Below are positions 23,916 through 33,426 of a stretch of DNA of 34,544 nt, piece after piece. Positions within the stretch are counted from its first letter, which is position 1; every line of letters starts with the position of its first letter. The position numbers and the translations under genes are program-made. Source of the DNA: an uncultured bacterium. Lineage in GTDB: Bacteria > Verrucomicrobiota > Verrucomicrobiia > Verrucomicrobiales > V1-33. The DNA lies in assembly GCA_903954065.1 (NCBI GenBank), contig CAJBME010000340.1:1-34544 (forward strand), given 5' to 3'. The notes beneath the pieces are model-generated. The model worked only from the letters and a program-made list of their open reading frames with translations. It was not told where the DNA came from and searched no databases.

Positions 23916-26900
23916 TCAGCGAGCTTCAAACTCAACGGCCAGCAACCGGCAGTGATAAGCTGTCTCCGGCGCCGCCAGCGCGTAACCGGCATCCCACTGC
24001 GCCAGCCCGATTTCATCTCCTTCGAAGTCGCCGCCAGCCACATCCATTACCACCGCCGTCCGGCCGAGCACCACACCCGTCGCCACTTCCTCCAGCGTGC
24101 CGACAAACTGCCGGGTCGCCGCCTCAAAATTAAACCGGGCCCGATAGTCCCGCCCGCGCTCCATCGGCCGAATCACCGTCGTCACCGGTGCCGCCCCCGC
24201 CCGCGGAACATGCCAGGAAAAACTTTCTGGCCCAGCAATGTGCAAAGCGAAGGCACGACGATCCACCGGAGCCTCACTGTGAAAAATCCCCAACACCAGA
24301 GGATTCCCAAGGTCACCGCCAAAGTCGTCGATGCGAAAATCCAGCGTGGCCGCAAACCCTTGCGTGAGGGGCAATGGCCGAAGGGGATGCACAAATCGCC
24401 GACGCTGCGTGCCCAGCTGGAGCGCCGCTCGCTCCCCTGGCGCCGCCGCCGGCACCGCTCCCTGGAAGCGCACCGCCCGGTCCTCCGCCGACCAGGTGGC
24501 AAAACTCGTTTCTGCAGCCAACACCGGCACCGCCTGCTCAGGCTGCAAGCGACGCCCAGCCGTCAGCAAATCAAAGTCAAAGTACCATCCGCGCGTCAGC
24601 GGATCGGAAACAAAGTCTTCGCTGAGCCGCCCCACCGCTTCCCGGCCGGTATTCAATGTCTGGTTCGTCAGCGAAGCCAAAAACGGATTCAGGCTCGCCG
24701 CCGCTGGTTCCTCCGCCGTGGCGCTGTGGAAGTAATTGGTGTGCTCAGACCAGCACCATGCGTATTCATCGCTGTAGGCCAGCGCCAGCGGTACATTCGA
24801 CCAGACCGTGTCCCGCGTCCCACTGGGGAAACCAGCCCACAAATTCCATGGATCACTCTCCATCCACGCCGCCATGCCCACGTCAACAAAGGCGTCAAAC
24901 TTGGCCGGATGCCGACTGAAACTGCGCCACCCACGCATCGCCTCCCTCGCATCCGCATACCGCGGGCGCCCCCCAGCAAACCCATTCTCCGTAAACCGCG
25001 TCCCCGCCGCCTGGCCGTAATAAAAGGTATTCTCATAGCCGTGGATCAACCGCCCCGGAGCCACCACCCCGTCCAGCATACCATCAATAAAATCATTGAC
25101 CCCCGCCAGAAATCCCGCCGCCGGAAGATCAGGCGACCACGCAAATGTAAACATGACCTTCACTTCCGGAAATTCCGACTGCACTACTTCCATCCAGTCA
25201 CGTCCACGCCGACGCAATAACTCAGCATCCCCCAACCCGAATGGATACGGACGACTCGTTCCCGTATAATAACCGTACTGCTCGGTGTCGAACAAAAACC
25301 CCTTTAACCCAGCCTCACGGCAAACACGCGCCGCCAGCCGGGCCGTGCCGCGAATCACCTCCCAGTCAGCATCGCTGGCCAGATCCCCCTTCAATACATC
25401 GCTCCCACCACGACAGTTCCACCACAAAAAATTGTCCGTCAGCGACCCCCAGGAAACCCGTTTAAAATCAGCGATGGCCTCGCGCACCGATTCATCGGTC
25501 AACGGCCACTTCGACCAAGCCAAACCATCCAGACAGCATTCCTGCTGCGCTTCAAAGGCCGGTGACCCCGCCAGCGGCGGTTCCCCGGTCGACGGTGGCA
25601 GGCTCAGAGCGGCCCGAACGGCCAGGCCATCGAACGGATGCTGACTCGTAAACGAGGGATGCGCCGCCAGCGATTTTGAATGAAGGGGAATCGGCGTGGA
25701 ATCGAGCGTATGGATACCGGCATCGATCAATTTTTTCGTCTTCAATTCCCGCGGATGCGCCCAACTGCGAACGACCTCCGGAATCCCCAGCTCGGCCAAC
25801 GAGAATTTCTCAAACACCAGCTGCGCCTGACTTCCTTCGTAAACGATGCCCACATGGCCGTCATCAATACGGGTCAAACTGGGATAGCCCGCGCCCGCCA
25901 GTTCATCGAGCAGCAGATGATGGCTAGCCGGCCATGATCGACCGTCATCAAAACTCACCTGGATCGTCTGGTGCGTGCGCGCCGTCTGGCTTCGCGGATT
26001 CGCAAAAACTAAAACCGCCGGCGCCGCTCGATCACCGGGCAGATCAATTCGCAACAAGCTGGCATTACAATTCGGCTCGATCAGCCTCTCCGCACCCGCC
26101 GTCGGCAACTCCCACGTCAGACCGAAATCACGAGTCACCGCCGTCGCCCGAAATCGCTCATCGTCATTGCGCATGTTCAAAAGAATCGATCCATCACTCA
26201 ACTCCACCGCCTGACACTCACTCACCTGACGGCGAGCCGGCGATCCCACCGACCAGTTTTCACCATGATCCCGGCTGGTCATGACCGTGGAAAATGGCAC
26301 TCCCTCCGCATCTCGTCCCTGCACCGGCATGACCAGCACCCCGCCCGCCACCTGTATCCCCTGCTGAGGCGAAGGCGCCAAGAGCCACCACGCCTCCTGC
26401 TTCAACTTCCGCGTCAAATTCTCCGGCGACGACCACGTCACCCCGTCATCCTTCGAACGAACCATCATGAATTGCGCCGCCGTACCAATCTCAAACCCCG
26501 GCTCCGATCCCGTTCCCGTCCATTGATGCTGCCCCGGCCGACCATGCATCCAAACCGCAAAACAAAAAATCTCGCCGGTCTCGCGGTCGACGATGACTCC
26601 GGGGTCACTGCAGCCGTTCTCCTCCTGCGGTTGATAGCCGTATTCCCCCATGTCCATGATGACACGCGGCCGACTCCACTGCTGACCGCCGTCCGTACTG
26701 CGGCTCAGTCCGATATCAATGTCACCCTGCAAATCGCGCTCTCCGCCGCGCCGCAAATCGTAGGCCGCCAGCAGGGTGCCTTGGGTCGTGGTCGCCAGCA
26801 CAGGAATCCGGTGCGTATGCACTCCGTCATCATAGTGTTTGCGCAAAGCCACCCCGATGCGCCGACGGGTGGCCTTCGCCAGCGGATCCGCCGCCACCTC

Positions 26901-27368
26901 GCCCGCCGTCGTCACCGCCCGAACACAGGTCGCCGCCACCCGCCGAGTCAATCCCGCCGTCTCCCGCAACCGACAGGAAACCCAGAAATCATTCGCACCC
27001 GGTTGGAGCAACCAGTCACCCGAAAATGTCACCACAGCCGCCGCCCGCTCAGGCCGACCAAATACCACCGCCGGAGGGAAAAGTCCCTCCCCTCCCGATG
27101 GCAATACCTCCACCATCTCAATATCCGAAAAATCATCGGTCCCCGTCATCGAAAGAGTCACACTCGTCAGCCGCACCCCAGCCGACGGGGCCTCAATCCG
27201 CACACGCTCCAGAAAATTTCGCTCCTTCCGAATCAATACCGGATGGACCGGCGCCGATACCGTCAGGGTCACCAGCTCAGCCGCCTGCACTCTCCCATGC
27301 ACGACCGCCGCCAACAAAATACCCACCACCATTATCCAGGCCCCACCTCGCCAAAATGAGCCGTTCAT
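23916..27368 (-). CDS. Secreted sialidase (BNR/GH33-type) fused to a second unassigned enzyme-like region
   Basis: About 1150 residues from the ATG at 27368, which puts the signal peptide (WIMVVGILLAAVVHGRVQAAE) at the N terminus; in-frame ATGs also occur at 27374 and 27404. In the numbering of the longest form: a beta domain (45-180) like the N-terminal domain of BNR proteins, then a six-blade sialidase (185-540). Arg199 is in HTHRIP; five Asp-boxes read STDGGQQW, SKDDGVTW, SRDHGENW, TRDFGLTW and SFDDGRSW; SECQAVELSDG supplies the Glu (about 396-404), LLNMRN a second Arg, and GYPSLTRI the Tyr nucleophile (Tyr507). All sialidase residues look intact. Residues 620-930 hold GFLFDTEQYGYY, HGYENTFYYG and AYSDEYAWCWSEH, suggestive of a (beta/alpha)8 glycosidase, and the last 200 resemble a lectin-like sandwich. 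It should release sialic acid from extracellular glycans. No sialic acid catabolism genes are nearby. Confidence 0.88.
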   Translation of the reverse strand: MNGSFWRGGAWIMVVGILLAAVVHGRVQAAELVTLTVSAPVHPVLIRKERNFLERVRIEAPSAGVRLTSVTLSMTGTDDFSDIEMVEVLPSGGEGLFPPAVVFGRPERAAAVVTFSGDWLLQPGANDFWVSCRLRETAGLTRRVAATCVRAVTTAGEVAADPLAKATRRRIGVALRKHYDDGVHTHRIPVLATTTQGTLLAAYDLRRGGERDLQGDIDIGLSRSTDGGQQWSRPRVIMDMGEYGYQPQEENGCSDPGVIVDRETGEIFCFAVWMHGRPGQHQWTGTGSEPGFEIGTAAQFMMVRSKDDGVTWSSPENLTRKLKQEAWWLLAPSPQQGIQVAGGVLVMPVQGRDAEGVPFSTVMTSRDHGENWSVGSPARRQVSECQAVELSDGSILLNMRNDDERFRATAVTRDFGLTWELPTAGAERLIEPNCNASLLRIDLPGDRAAPAVLVFANPRSQTARTHQTIQVSFDDGRSWPASHHLLLDELAGAGYPSLTRIDDGHVGIVYEGSQAQLVFEKFSLAELGIPEVVRSWAHPRELKTKKLIDAGIHTLDSTPIPLHSKSLAAHPSFTSQHPFDGLAVRAALSLPPSTGEPPLAGSPAFEAQQECCLDGLAWSKWPLTDESVREAIADFKRVSWGSLTDNFLWWNCRGGSDVLKGDLASDADWEVIRGTARLAARVCREAGLKGFLFDTEQYGYYTGTSRPYPFGLGDAELLRRRGRDWMEVVQSEFPEVKVMFTFAWSPDLPAAGFLAGVNDFIDGMLDGVVAPGRLIHGYENTFYYGQAAGTRFTENGFAGGRPRYADAREAMRGWRSFSRHPAKFDAFVDVGMAAWMESDPWNLWAGFPSGTRDTVWSNVPLALAYSDEYAWCWSEHTNYFHSATAEEPAAASLNPFLASLTNQTLNTGREAVGRLSEDFVSDPLTRGWYFDFDLLTAGRRLQPEQAVPVLAAETSFATWSAEDRAVRFQGAVPAAAPGERAALQLGTQRRRFVHPLRPLPLTQGFAATLDFRIDDFGGDLGNPLVLGIFHSEAPVDRRAFALHIAGPESFSWHVPRAGAAPVTTVIRPMERGRDYRARFNFEAATRQFVGTLEEVATGVVLGRTAVVMDVAGGDFEGDEIGLAQWDAGYALAAPETAYHCRLLAVEFEAR

Positions 27369-27539
27369 ATACATAGCACCCCACATAAACCAGCCCGCCC
27401 ACAATGCAAATCAGAAGCCAATACGCCCGCCACGACGTCATCATGACAATCATCCGCCCCGCCGTCATAGCGTCATTCCGTCCGCGATCCACCGGGCTTC
27501 CCGTTTGAATTTCACGCCGCTGCCTCCAGCGTAGTCGTC

Positions 27540-28532
27540 ATGAATGATGCCGCCTTTTCCCTCCCCCACCGCCTCCGCCGCAACCGGCGGACCGCCGCCA
27601 TTCGCGGCTTGGTCCGGGAGACCACGCTCCGGGCCGAACAATTCATTTACCCCCTTTTCATCAAAGAGGGCGTCGGCGATGAAGCGATTGACTCCATGCC
27701 CGGATGCTCGCGCCTGAGTCTGGACAGTCTGGTCCGCGAAGCTACCGCCGCCCACGCCCTCGGCATCAATGCCGTCGTACTTTTTCCAGCCATCGACAGC
27801 CTGCTTAAATGCCCGCAAGCGATCGAGTGCGCCAATCCCATAGGCCTCGTCCCGCGCGCCATCCAGCGACTCAAGGAAGAACTACCCGAACTCGCCGTCA
27901 TCACCGACGTCGCCCTCGATCCCTACAATAGCGATGGTCACGACGGCTTGGTCGCGCCCGATGGTACCATCCTCAACGATGAAACCGTGGGCCTGCTCTG
28001 CGCCCAGGCCCTGAGTCACGCCGAAGCGGGGGCCGACATCGTGGCTCCCAGCGACATGATGGACGGCCGGGTCGGCGCCATTCGGGCCGCCCTTGACCAT
28101 GAAGGATTCACCCACGTTTCCATTCTTTCGTACGCCGCCAAGTACGCCAGCGCCTACTACGGCCCGTTCCGCGGCGCCCTTGATTCCGCTCCCAAGGCAG
28201 GAGATAAAAAAACCTATCAGATGGATCCAGCCAACGCCCGCGAAGCCCTCCGCGAAGCTCAAATGGACGAAGCGGAAGGCGCGGACATTCTCATGGTCAA
28301 ACCCGCCGGGCCGTATCTCGACATCATCGCCGCCCTGCGCGGCGCTACCACCCTCCCCATCGCCGCCTATCAAGTCAGTGGTGAATACCTCATGATCAAA
28401 AGCGCGGCCGCCGCCGGCTGGCTCGACGAAAAAAAGGTCGTACTGGAATCGTTAACCGGAATCCACCGGGCCGGAGCGGATATGATTCTCACGTATTTTG
28501 CCCGTGACGCCGCCCGCTGGCTGCGCGAGTAA
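27540..28532 (+). CDS. hemB: Porphobilinogen synthase (delta-aminolevulinate dehydratase)
   Basis: 330 residues. HemB condenses two 5-aminolevulinate molecules to porphobilinogen in haem biosynthesis, in the cytoplasm. The Schiff-base lysines are Lys201 in SYAAKYASAYYGPFR and Lys254 in LMVKPAGPYLD. The metal loop reads DVALDPYNSDGHDG (123-136): the three zinc cysteines of the E. coli type are replaced by Ala125, Asp127 and Asp135, so a Mg-type site like that of Pseudomonas enzymes is expected. RLRRNRR near the N terminus is typical. No SD precedes the ATG. It is the first gene of a probable hemB-DUF971-uvrC transcript and is divergent from the sialidase gene, with 171 bases between the starts. 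Confidence 0.97.
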   Translation: MNDAAFSLPHRLRRNRRTAAIRGLVRETTLRAEQFIYPLFIKEGVGDEAIDSMPGCSRLSLDSLVREATAAHALGINAVVLFPAIDSLLKCPQAIECANPIGLVPRAIQRLKEELPELAVITDVALDPYNSDGHDGLVAPDGTILNDETVGLLCAQALSHAEAGADIVAPSDMMDGRVGAIRAALDHEGFTHVSILSYAAKYASAYYGPFRGALDSAPKAGDKKTYQMDPANAREALREAQMDEAEGADILMVKPAGPYLDIIAALRGATTLPIAAYQVSGEYLMIKSAAAAGWLDEKKVVLESLTGIHRAGADMILTYFARDAARWLRE

Positions 28533-28536
28533 GAAA

Positions 28537-28884
28537 ATGCCCGCACTCACACCGCTCATGACTCCAGCCACTCCAGCCCCCCATCCCGACAACGTTCAAA
28601 TCATCGGGGATCTTTTGGCCCTGAAATGGTCGGATGGGACCGAAGACTTTCTCCCGATGGACCGCCTCCGTGCCGCTTCCCCCAGCGCAGAAAACATGGG
28701 GGAACGCGACCTCACTGGCACCCAGTACGGCGGCACCACCCAGACGGAATTCCCCGGGGTCACCGTCACCGGCTGGACCGTGGTCGGCGGATACGCCCTG
28801 CTCTTCACCTTCAGCGACGGTCATCGCACCGGCATTTACCCGTACGCGTATCTCAAGGACCTCGGCCGCACCATCGGCCAGTAA
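28537..28884 (+). CDS. DUF971 family protein
   Basis: 115 residues from the ATG at 28537, four bases after the hemB stop; an upstream in-frame start would overlap hemB. The conserved pattern is that of DUF971 (gamma-butyrobetaine hydroxylase N-terminal-like): a strand with LALKWSDGTEDFLPMDRLRAASPSAE, then VGGYALLFTFSDGHRTGIYPYAYL ending in a short helix. The pattern 'W-DG...LR..CP...' is present with Ser-Pro replacing Cys-Pro. In other bacteria this fold occurs fused to dioxygenases or near Fe-S carrier genes; the function of the stand-alone form is unclear. Tight linkage to hemB indicates cotranscription. Confidence 0.85.
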   Translation: MPALTPLMTPATPAPHPDNVQIIGDLLALKWSDGTEDFLPMDRLRAASPSAENMGERDLTGTQYGGTTQTEFPGVTVTGWTVVGGYALLFTFSDGHRTGIYPYAYLKDLGRTIGQ

Positions 28885-28941
28885 CCGCTCGACCGGCTTC
28901 CGCAGGCCTCCGCCGCGGCTTTTGCATCGTTGTTACTTGCC

Positions 28942-30558
28942 ATGCCCGATCCTGTGCCCGCCAGCGCCCGTGTGAAACCCGACCTGCTGAAAAAACTGCA
29001 GGACGTGCCGCACCAACCCGGGGTCTACCTGCACCGGGATCGCCTCGGCACCGTCATCTACGTCGGCAAAGCGAAAGACTTGCGCAAACGCCTGAGTTCT
29101 TATTTCACCCCCGCCCGCAGCCGGCTGGCCGACCGCAAAACCCGCGCCCTCATCAAAAGCATCTGGGATTTTGATCTGCACGTGGTGCGCAATGAACCCG
29201 AATCCCTCCTGCTCGAAGGCAAATTAATCAAAGAATACCGGCCGCGTTACAACGTTGATTTCCGCGATGACAAACGCTTTCTCATGGTGCGGGTTCACCT
29301 TGAGGAACCCTGGCCACGATTCGGCGCCGTCCGCGTGCGCAAGGACGATGGCGCCCGCTACTTCGGACCATTCGCTCATTCCGGCGCTCTTCGCACCGTG
29401 CTCGCTTGGCTCAATAAACGCCTCGGCCTCCGGGTCTGCCGCCCGCTGCGGCCCAGCGAAGCTGACTTCAAACATTGTTCCAACGATGTCATCAAAAACT
29501 GCGCCGCCCCCTGCGTCGACCGCATCACCCGCGAAGCCTACATGGAACGCGTGGACGAAGCCTGCGGGTTCTTCGAAGGCAGTCACAAATCCGCCCTGAC
29601 CGCGCTCGAAGCCGAAATGACCAAGGCCGCCGAAAACCTCGAGTTTGAACGCGCCGCCGAATTGCGCGATATGCTCGAGTCGTTTCGCAAAACTCTCTCG
29701 CCCATGCGGAAATTCACTCGCGGCCGCGGCGTGCCTCGCACCGAACCCGCCCACCACGCCGTCTGGGACGTCGAAGACCTGCAAGACGCCCTCCAGCTCC
29801 CCTCCCCGCCGCTGGTCATGGAATGCTTCGACATCTCCAACATCAGCGATAATCACATCGTCGCCTCCATGGTCCGGTTCAAAAACGGCCTGCCCGAAAC
29901 CGCACAGTACCGACGCTACCGCATCAAATCAGTCAAAGGACAAAATGACTTTGCCAGCATGGCCGAAGTCGTTCGCCGCCGCTACTCGCGCATCCTGCTC
30001 GAGGCCAGCTCCAGCGAGCCGAGCGACCTCGAATTCTCCCAAGAGTCACCCCTCGAAGCCATGCGCCGACTCGACACCACCCTCGAAGGCGCCACTTCCA
30101 AATCCACCGGCCGATCGATGGTCCGCCTGCCTGACCTCGTCGTCGTCGACGGCGGTAAAGGCCAGCTTTCCTCCGCCGTCGCCGAACTCCAACGCCTCGG
30201 CCTTGGCGAATTGCCCATCATCGGCCTCGCCAAACAACGAGAAGAAATCTTCCGGCCCGGCCAGTCCGACCCCATCCTCCTCCCCCACACCCGGGCCGCC
30301 CTGAAATTGCTCCAACGCATCCGCGACGAAGCCCACCGCTGGGCCAATGGCTACCACCAGCTCCTAATGAAACGCCGCATCGGAGAAAGCCTGCTCGATG
30401 ACGTGCCCGGCATCTCCGAAACACGCAAAGCCGCCATCTTAAGGAAATTCGGCAGCGTCCTTCGCCTGCGGAAATCAACCCCGGAAGAACTCGCCACCAT
30501 CCCCGGCATCAGCCTGCGCCTCGCCACCGAAGTCCTCGCGTTCCTCGAAAGCCACTAA
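28942..30558 (+). CDS. uvrC: Excinuclease ABC subunit C
   Basis: 538 residues from the ATG at 28942 (a TTG 12 bases upstream also opens the frame). UvrC makes both incisions in nucleotide excision repair with UvrA and UvrB. Domains: GIY-YIG nuclease (about 20-100, PGVYLHRD and VIYVGKAKDLRKRL); four cysteines at 166, 179, 187 and 191, matching the Fe-S cysteines described for UvrC (spacing 13, 8, 4); UVR motif LEFERAAELRDML (233-245); RNase H-like second nuclease with Asp297 (ECFDISNI), Asp403 (VVDGGKGQL) and DEAHRWA (462-468); C-terminal helix-hairpin-helix pair (DDVPGISETRKAAIL, LATIPGISLRLA). It is some 70 residues shorter than E. coli UvrC, but no domain is missing. It follows DUF971 by 57 bases. 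Confidence 0.96.
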   Translation: MPDPVPASARVKPDLLKKLQDVPHQPGVYLHRDRLGTVIYVGKAKDLRKRLSSYFTPARSRLADRKTRALIKSIWDFDLHVVRNEPESLLLEGKLIKEYRPRYNVDFRDDKRFLMVRVHLEEPWPRFGAVRVRKDDGARYFGPFAHSGALRTVLAWLNKRLGLRVCRPLRPSEADFKHCSNDVIKNCAAPCVDRITREAYMERVDEACGFFEGSHKSALTALEAEMTKAAENLEFERAAELRDMLESFRKTLSPMRKFTRGRGVPRTEPAHHAVWDVEDLQDALQLPSPPLVMECFDISNISDNHIVASMVRFKNGLPETAQYRRYRIKSVKGQNDFASMAEVVRRRYSRILLEASSSEPSDLEFSQESPLEAMRRLDTTLEGATSKSTGRSMVRLPDLVVVDGGKGQLSSAVAELQRLGLGELPIIGLAKQREEIFRPGQSDPILLPHTRAALKLLQRIRDEAHRWANGYHQLLMKRRIGESLLDDVPGISETRKAAILRKFGSVLRLRKSTPEELATIPGISLRLATEVLAFLESH

Positions 30559-30645
30559 CCACCGGCTTCGCCCTCCCCCACCGATCACCCGGCGAGCCCG
30601 TGCCCGCGCCGCCGCCGTCCTGATAACCAGCAAGCTCCCATCGCC

Positions 30646-30681
30646 AAAAAAAAGTGGCTCCCGGTTTCCCGGGAGCCACTT
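30646..30681 (-). terminator. Rho-independent terminator of the MFS gene
   Basis: A perfect 13-bp stem, AAGTGGCTCCCGG / CCGGGAGCCACTT (30652-30664 and 30669-30681), with a four-base loop. On the minus strand it is followed directly by eight T residues (A-run 30646-30653 on the + strand). It lies 28 bases beyond the MFS stop, between the convergent uvrC and MFS genes. It may also slow transcripts from uvrC, but that side lacks a T-run. Confidence 0.93.
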
Positions 30682-30708
30682 CGCAATGAGGTAATTTTAA
30701 AGGAAGAA

Positions 30709-32289
30709 CTAAGACGGGCTATAGGTCTTTTTCTCTTCGATCACGACTGGCTTGTAGCCGCCGATGCCCTTGAAGTACATCATGAGCAGGAGGTAAATGA
30801 CAGCCATGGCGGCGGGGATGAAGGCGTCGGCCTTGAGGGTTTTGCGGTCACCCACGATGCTCGCTTCCGCGAGGATTTTCTGATCCGCGGTCTTTTCCTT
30901 GGCGGTCTGAGCGTCGGACAACTTGGTACCATTCAGGCCGGTCACTTCGTCGAGGAAGAGGAATTTGCTGGGTTTGTCGGCTTTGCTTGATTCGTAGACA
31001 GCTGGATTGGTTTCCTTGAGGTGTTCAACGGTGTAACGGTCTTTGGCGTACCCAAGGCCTGGGCCACCAAGCAGACCAGCCGACATCATGCCAATGCCAC
31101 CCATGATCGACATCGCGATCGCACCAGTCCGAGGGAAGCGGTCACCCACCACAGCCAACATGGTCGGCCAGAAGAAGGTTTTGCCGAGCGCGTAGACGGC
31201 GAGAGCCACCAAGGCTCCGACGAACGAGGTAATGCCGCTGACCATGTTCAGACCGATGACCGCGAAGATCGAGCAGATCAGGAGCAGTCCAATCGGGGAG
31301 ATTTTCAGTTTGGATTCGATGAAGTGGCCGCAGAAGCGCAGGGCAAACATGAGCAACGAGGTGAACACGAAGAGGATTTTCCCTTCAGCCGGGGTCAGGA
31401 TGTTGCCGGTGATGTTTTGGATCCAGCCATCGGTACCCAACTCAACCGCGCCCACAAGGGCGTGCACAACAAAGAGCACAAACAGCAAGAACGATCCGAC
31501 CGAAAACTTGGTCAGCAAGCCAACCACAATCAACAAGCCAACGCCGATAATACCTGCAACCAAGGGGCTCAGCTTGAGCGCGTCTTCGAAAAACAAAACA
31601 AGCAGGTAGCAAGCCACCGCTGATCCGATGATGCCGACTTCTTTCATCATGTCGCCAACGCTCAAGCCCTTGGCCGATGCTTCAGATTTCGGGAAGCTCT
31701 GACCCATGAACGCCACACCGTACAAGACCGTCGGGATCAGGAACAAACCGAGCTGAATCTTCCAGCTGATGCCGTTTTCACCACCGAGGGTCCAGCCAAT
31801 CAATCCGCCAAACACCAGACCCAGCGGCCATGACGCATGCAGAATGTTCAGATAATGGGTCCGGTTGTTCGGGAACAACGTCGAAACCAGCGGATTAGCC
31901 ACGGCTTCGAGCGTGCCGTTGGCTAGCGCAAAAACAAACGTGCCCCAATACAAGAAGTTGTAGGCCGTCTCCTGCGGCTGGCCTTTGCTGGCCGCAAACG
32001 TGATGAAAGCTGAAGCGACATGGAACAAGAACGCCGCAAAAACGAGTTTGCCGTAACCGATCTTGTCGACCACCACGCCACCAATAATGATGCCGAAACA
32101 GAAGCCCGTAAAGCCGGCACCACCAATCGCACCCAGCTGGGCGCCCGTGAAGCCGAAATCAGCCGCCCAGTTGGCCAAGATGCCGCCCCGGACGCCGAAT
32201 CCGATGCCGGCAGCCAGAATGGCAAGGAATCCGGCCCAAAGGAGCCGTTTAGCATTGGGCGCAACGCCCTGTGTGAGGTCTGTACTCAT
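30709..32289 (-). CDS. Major facilitator superfamily transporter
   Basis: 526 residues from the ATG at 32289 ([18 protein letters not shown]); the ATG at 32343 would add a Pro/His leader unlike a transporter. About 12 hydrophobic segments are visible. The loop between helices 2 and 3 carries [11 protein letters not shown], a form of MFS signature motif A. A polar insertion of about 70 residues (415-487, rich in Lys, Asp and Thr) separates helix 11 from the last helix and is unusual for the family. The substrate cannot be told from sequence; a sugar or other small solute is plausible. Third codon positions look less C/G-saturated than in neighbouring genes, and it has its own strong terminator, which together hint at high expression. 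It follows the rhomboid gene by 113 bases. Confidence 0.9.
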   Translation of the reverse strand: MSTDLTQGVAPNAKRLLWAGFLAILAAGIGFGVRGGILANWAADFGFTGAQLGAIGGAGFTGFCFGIIIGGVVVDKIGYGKLVFAAFLFHVASAFITFAASKGQPQETAYNFLYWGTFVFALANGTLEAVANPLVSTLFPNNRTHYLNILHASWPLGLVFGGLIGWTLGGENGISWKIQLGLFLIPTVLYGVAFMGQSFPKSEASAKGLSVGDMMKEVGIIGSAVACYLLVLFFEDALKLSPLVAGIIGVGLLIVVGLLTKFSVGSFLLFVLFVVHALVGAVELGTDGWIQNITGNILTPAEGKILFVFTSLLMFALRFCGHFIESKLKISPIGLLLICSIFAVIGLNMVSGITSFVGALVALAVYALGKTFFWPTMLAVVGDRFPRTGAIAMSIMGGIGMMSAGLLGGPGLGYAKDRYTVEHLKETNPAVYESSKADKPSKFLFLDEVTGLNGTKLSDAQTAKEKTADQKILAEASIVGDRKTLKADAFIPAAMAVIYLLLMMYFKGIGGYKPVVIEEKKTYSPS

Positions 32290-32402
32290 TAATATGGTCG
32301 GGAATAGGGGTGATGATGGGCAGGGATGACGCGGATTATGCACGACCCGTCACCTAGACCAAGGGAAAAATGCGCGCCATTTCAACCTTAGGGGAATCAC
32401 CT

Positions 32403-33050
32403 TCAAGGCCGCGGCCCCGCCTGCAGCCGCAACGATCGCCACTTCGGCATGTAAAACAACAGCCAGCCAGCCAACACCCCGCCAACAAATCCCCCCAGAT
32501 GCCCAGCCCCAGAAACCGTGCCCACCGGCAATAACCCGCCCAGAACACTCGTGTACAAAACCCCCACCGTCACCGACACCAACACCCAACGCACACTGGG
32601 CTCCAAAAACCCACGCACCAACAAAAACCCAAGATAACCGTAAATCAAACTGCTCGCCCCTAAATGCGGCCCCGGCGCCGGCGCCGCCACCCACGTCCCC
32701 ACCCCCGCCACCACCACAATCATCCCGCTCACTTTAAAAAATAAACGCCTCCCACCCAACATCACCAACCACCCAAGTACCACCAACGGCAGGGTGTTGT
32801 TCGCCAGATGCCCAAATCCATCATGCACAAAGGGCCCACCCAAAATCCCCACCAGCCCGCGCACCGTGCGAGGATAAACCCCCAATACATCCAACGAATG
32901 CCCCGGAGATGACCGCCGCCACATCTGGTCAGCCATCTCCACAAACCACAAACCAGCCACCAACATCACCATCACACGAAATGACCCCAGCATCCGCGCC
33001 GCCTTTTGCCGCGCCGCCGTACTGAAATGTTGCGTGATGTTCACAAACAT
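32403..33050 (-). CDS. Rhomboid family intramembrane serine protease
   Basis: 215 residues from the ATG at 33050; a GTG at 33092 and an ATG at 32993 are alternatives. The family cuts transmembrane helices within the membrane. Signature residues are present: HDGFGHLANN (His81 and Asn85, the H-x3-N of the oxyanion region), GASSLIYG with nucleophile Ser133, and GHLGGFVGGVLAGW with catalytic His184. About six hydrophobic segments surround them. Substrate unknown. The gene precedes the MFS transporter on the same strand, but the 113-base gap leaves cotranscription open. Confidence 0.92.
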   Translation of the reverse strand: MFVNITQHFSTAARQKAARMLGSFRVMVMLVAGLWFVEMADQMWRRSSPGHSLDVLGVYPRTVRGLVGILGGPFVHDGFGHLANNTLPLVVLGWLVMLGGRRLFFKVSGMIVVVAGVGTWVAAPAPGPHLGASSLIYGYLGFLLVRGFLEPSVRWVLVSVTVGVLYTSVLGGLLPVGTVSGAGHLGGFVGGVLAGWLLFYMPKWRSLRLQAGPRP

Positions 33051-33189
33051 AATGCAGGAAATATCCCCGCTCCCAGTAATCCGTTTTTGCACGCCAAGGA
33101 CAACCGAAACCTTCAGAATATCACTCCGCCCGCCGCCGCGCCGCGCATTACGGACTCGACAGGCAGAAGCATCGGGCTAAACTGACAGT

Positions 33190-33426
33190 ATGAACGCCAC
33201 CTTGGAAGCCCTTTCCTGCCAGGTTTTTCTCCTGCCCCCTGAACAGAAGATGCAACTTGCCCTCGCGTTGATGGAGAGCATTGAGACCGACAGCCCAGTC
33301 ACGGCAGGCGAAGCATGGACTGCTGAGATTTTACATCGGATAGAAGACTACGACTCTGGACGTGTGCAGGGCATTCCTGCTTCTGAGGTTTTTCGCAAGC
33401 TCCGCGAGATCGCACCTGACCGATGA
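33190..33426 (+). CDS. Addiction-module antitoxin component (TIGR02574/PF09720 type), without a toxin next to it
   Basis: 78 residues with the usual family layout: an N-terminal helix, LPPEQKMQLALALMESIE (15-32), a charged middle with AWTAEILHRIEDYDSG, and the hallmark end VQGIPASEVFRKLRE. Members normally neutralise a RelE/ParE-type toxin encoded immediately downstream, often with overlapping codons. Here the next gene does overlap (ATGA at 33423), but its product is not RelE/ParE-like. The antitoxin is therefore an orphan or has an atypical partner. A weak promoter-like TCGACA-16-TAAACT lies just upstream (about 33151-33180). Confidence 0.88.
   Translation: MNATLEALSCQVFLLPPEQKMQLALALMESIETDSPVTAGEAWTAEILHRIEDYDSGRVQGIPASEVFRKLREIAPDR

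Noticed and set aside
23214..25220. 668-codon plus-strand open frame spanning the helicase and sialidase genes
   Set aside because: Crosses two well-supported minus-strand genes and their gap, and is Arg/His/Pro-rich; a shadow.
27437..27447. GTCATCATGAC palindrome between the divergent sialidase and hemB genes
   Set aside because: Only 5-bp arms with no second copy; too short to call an operator.
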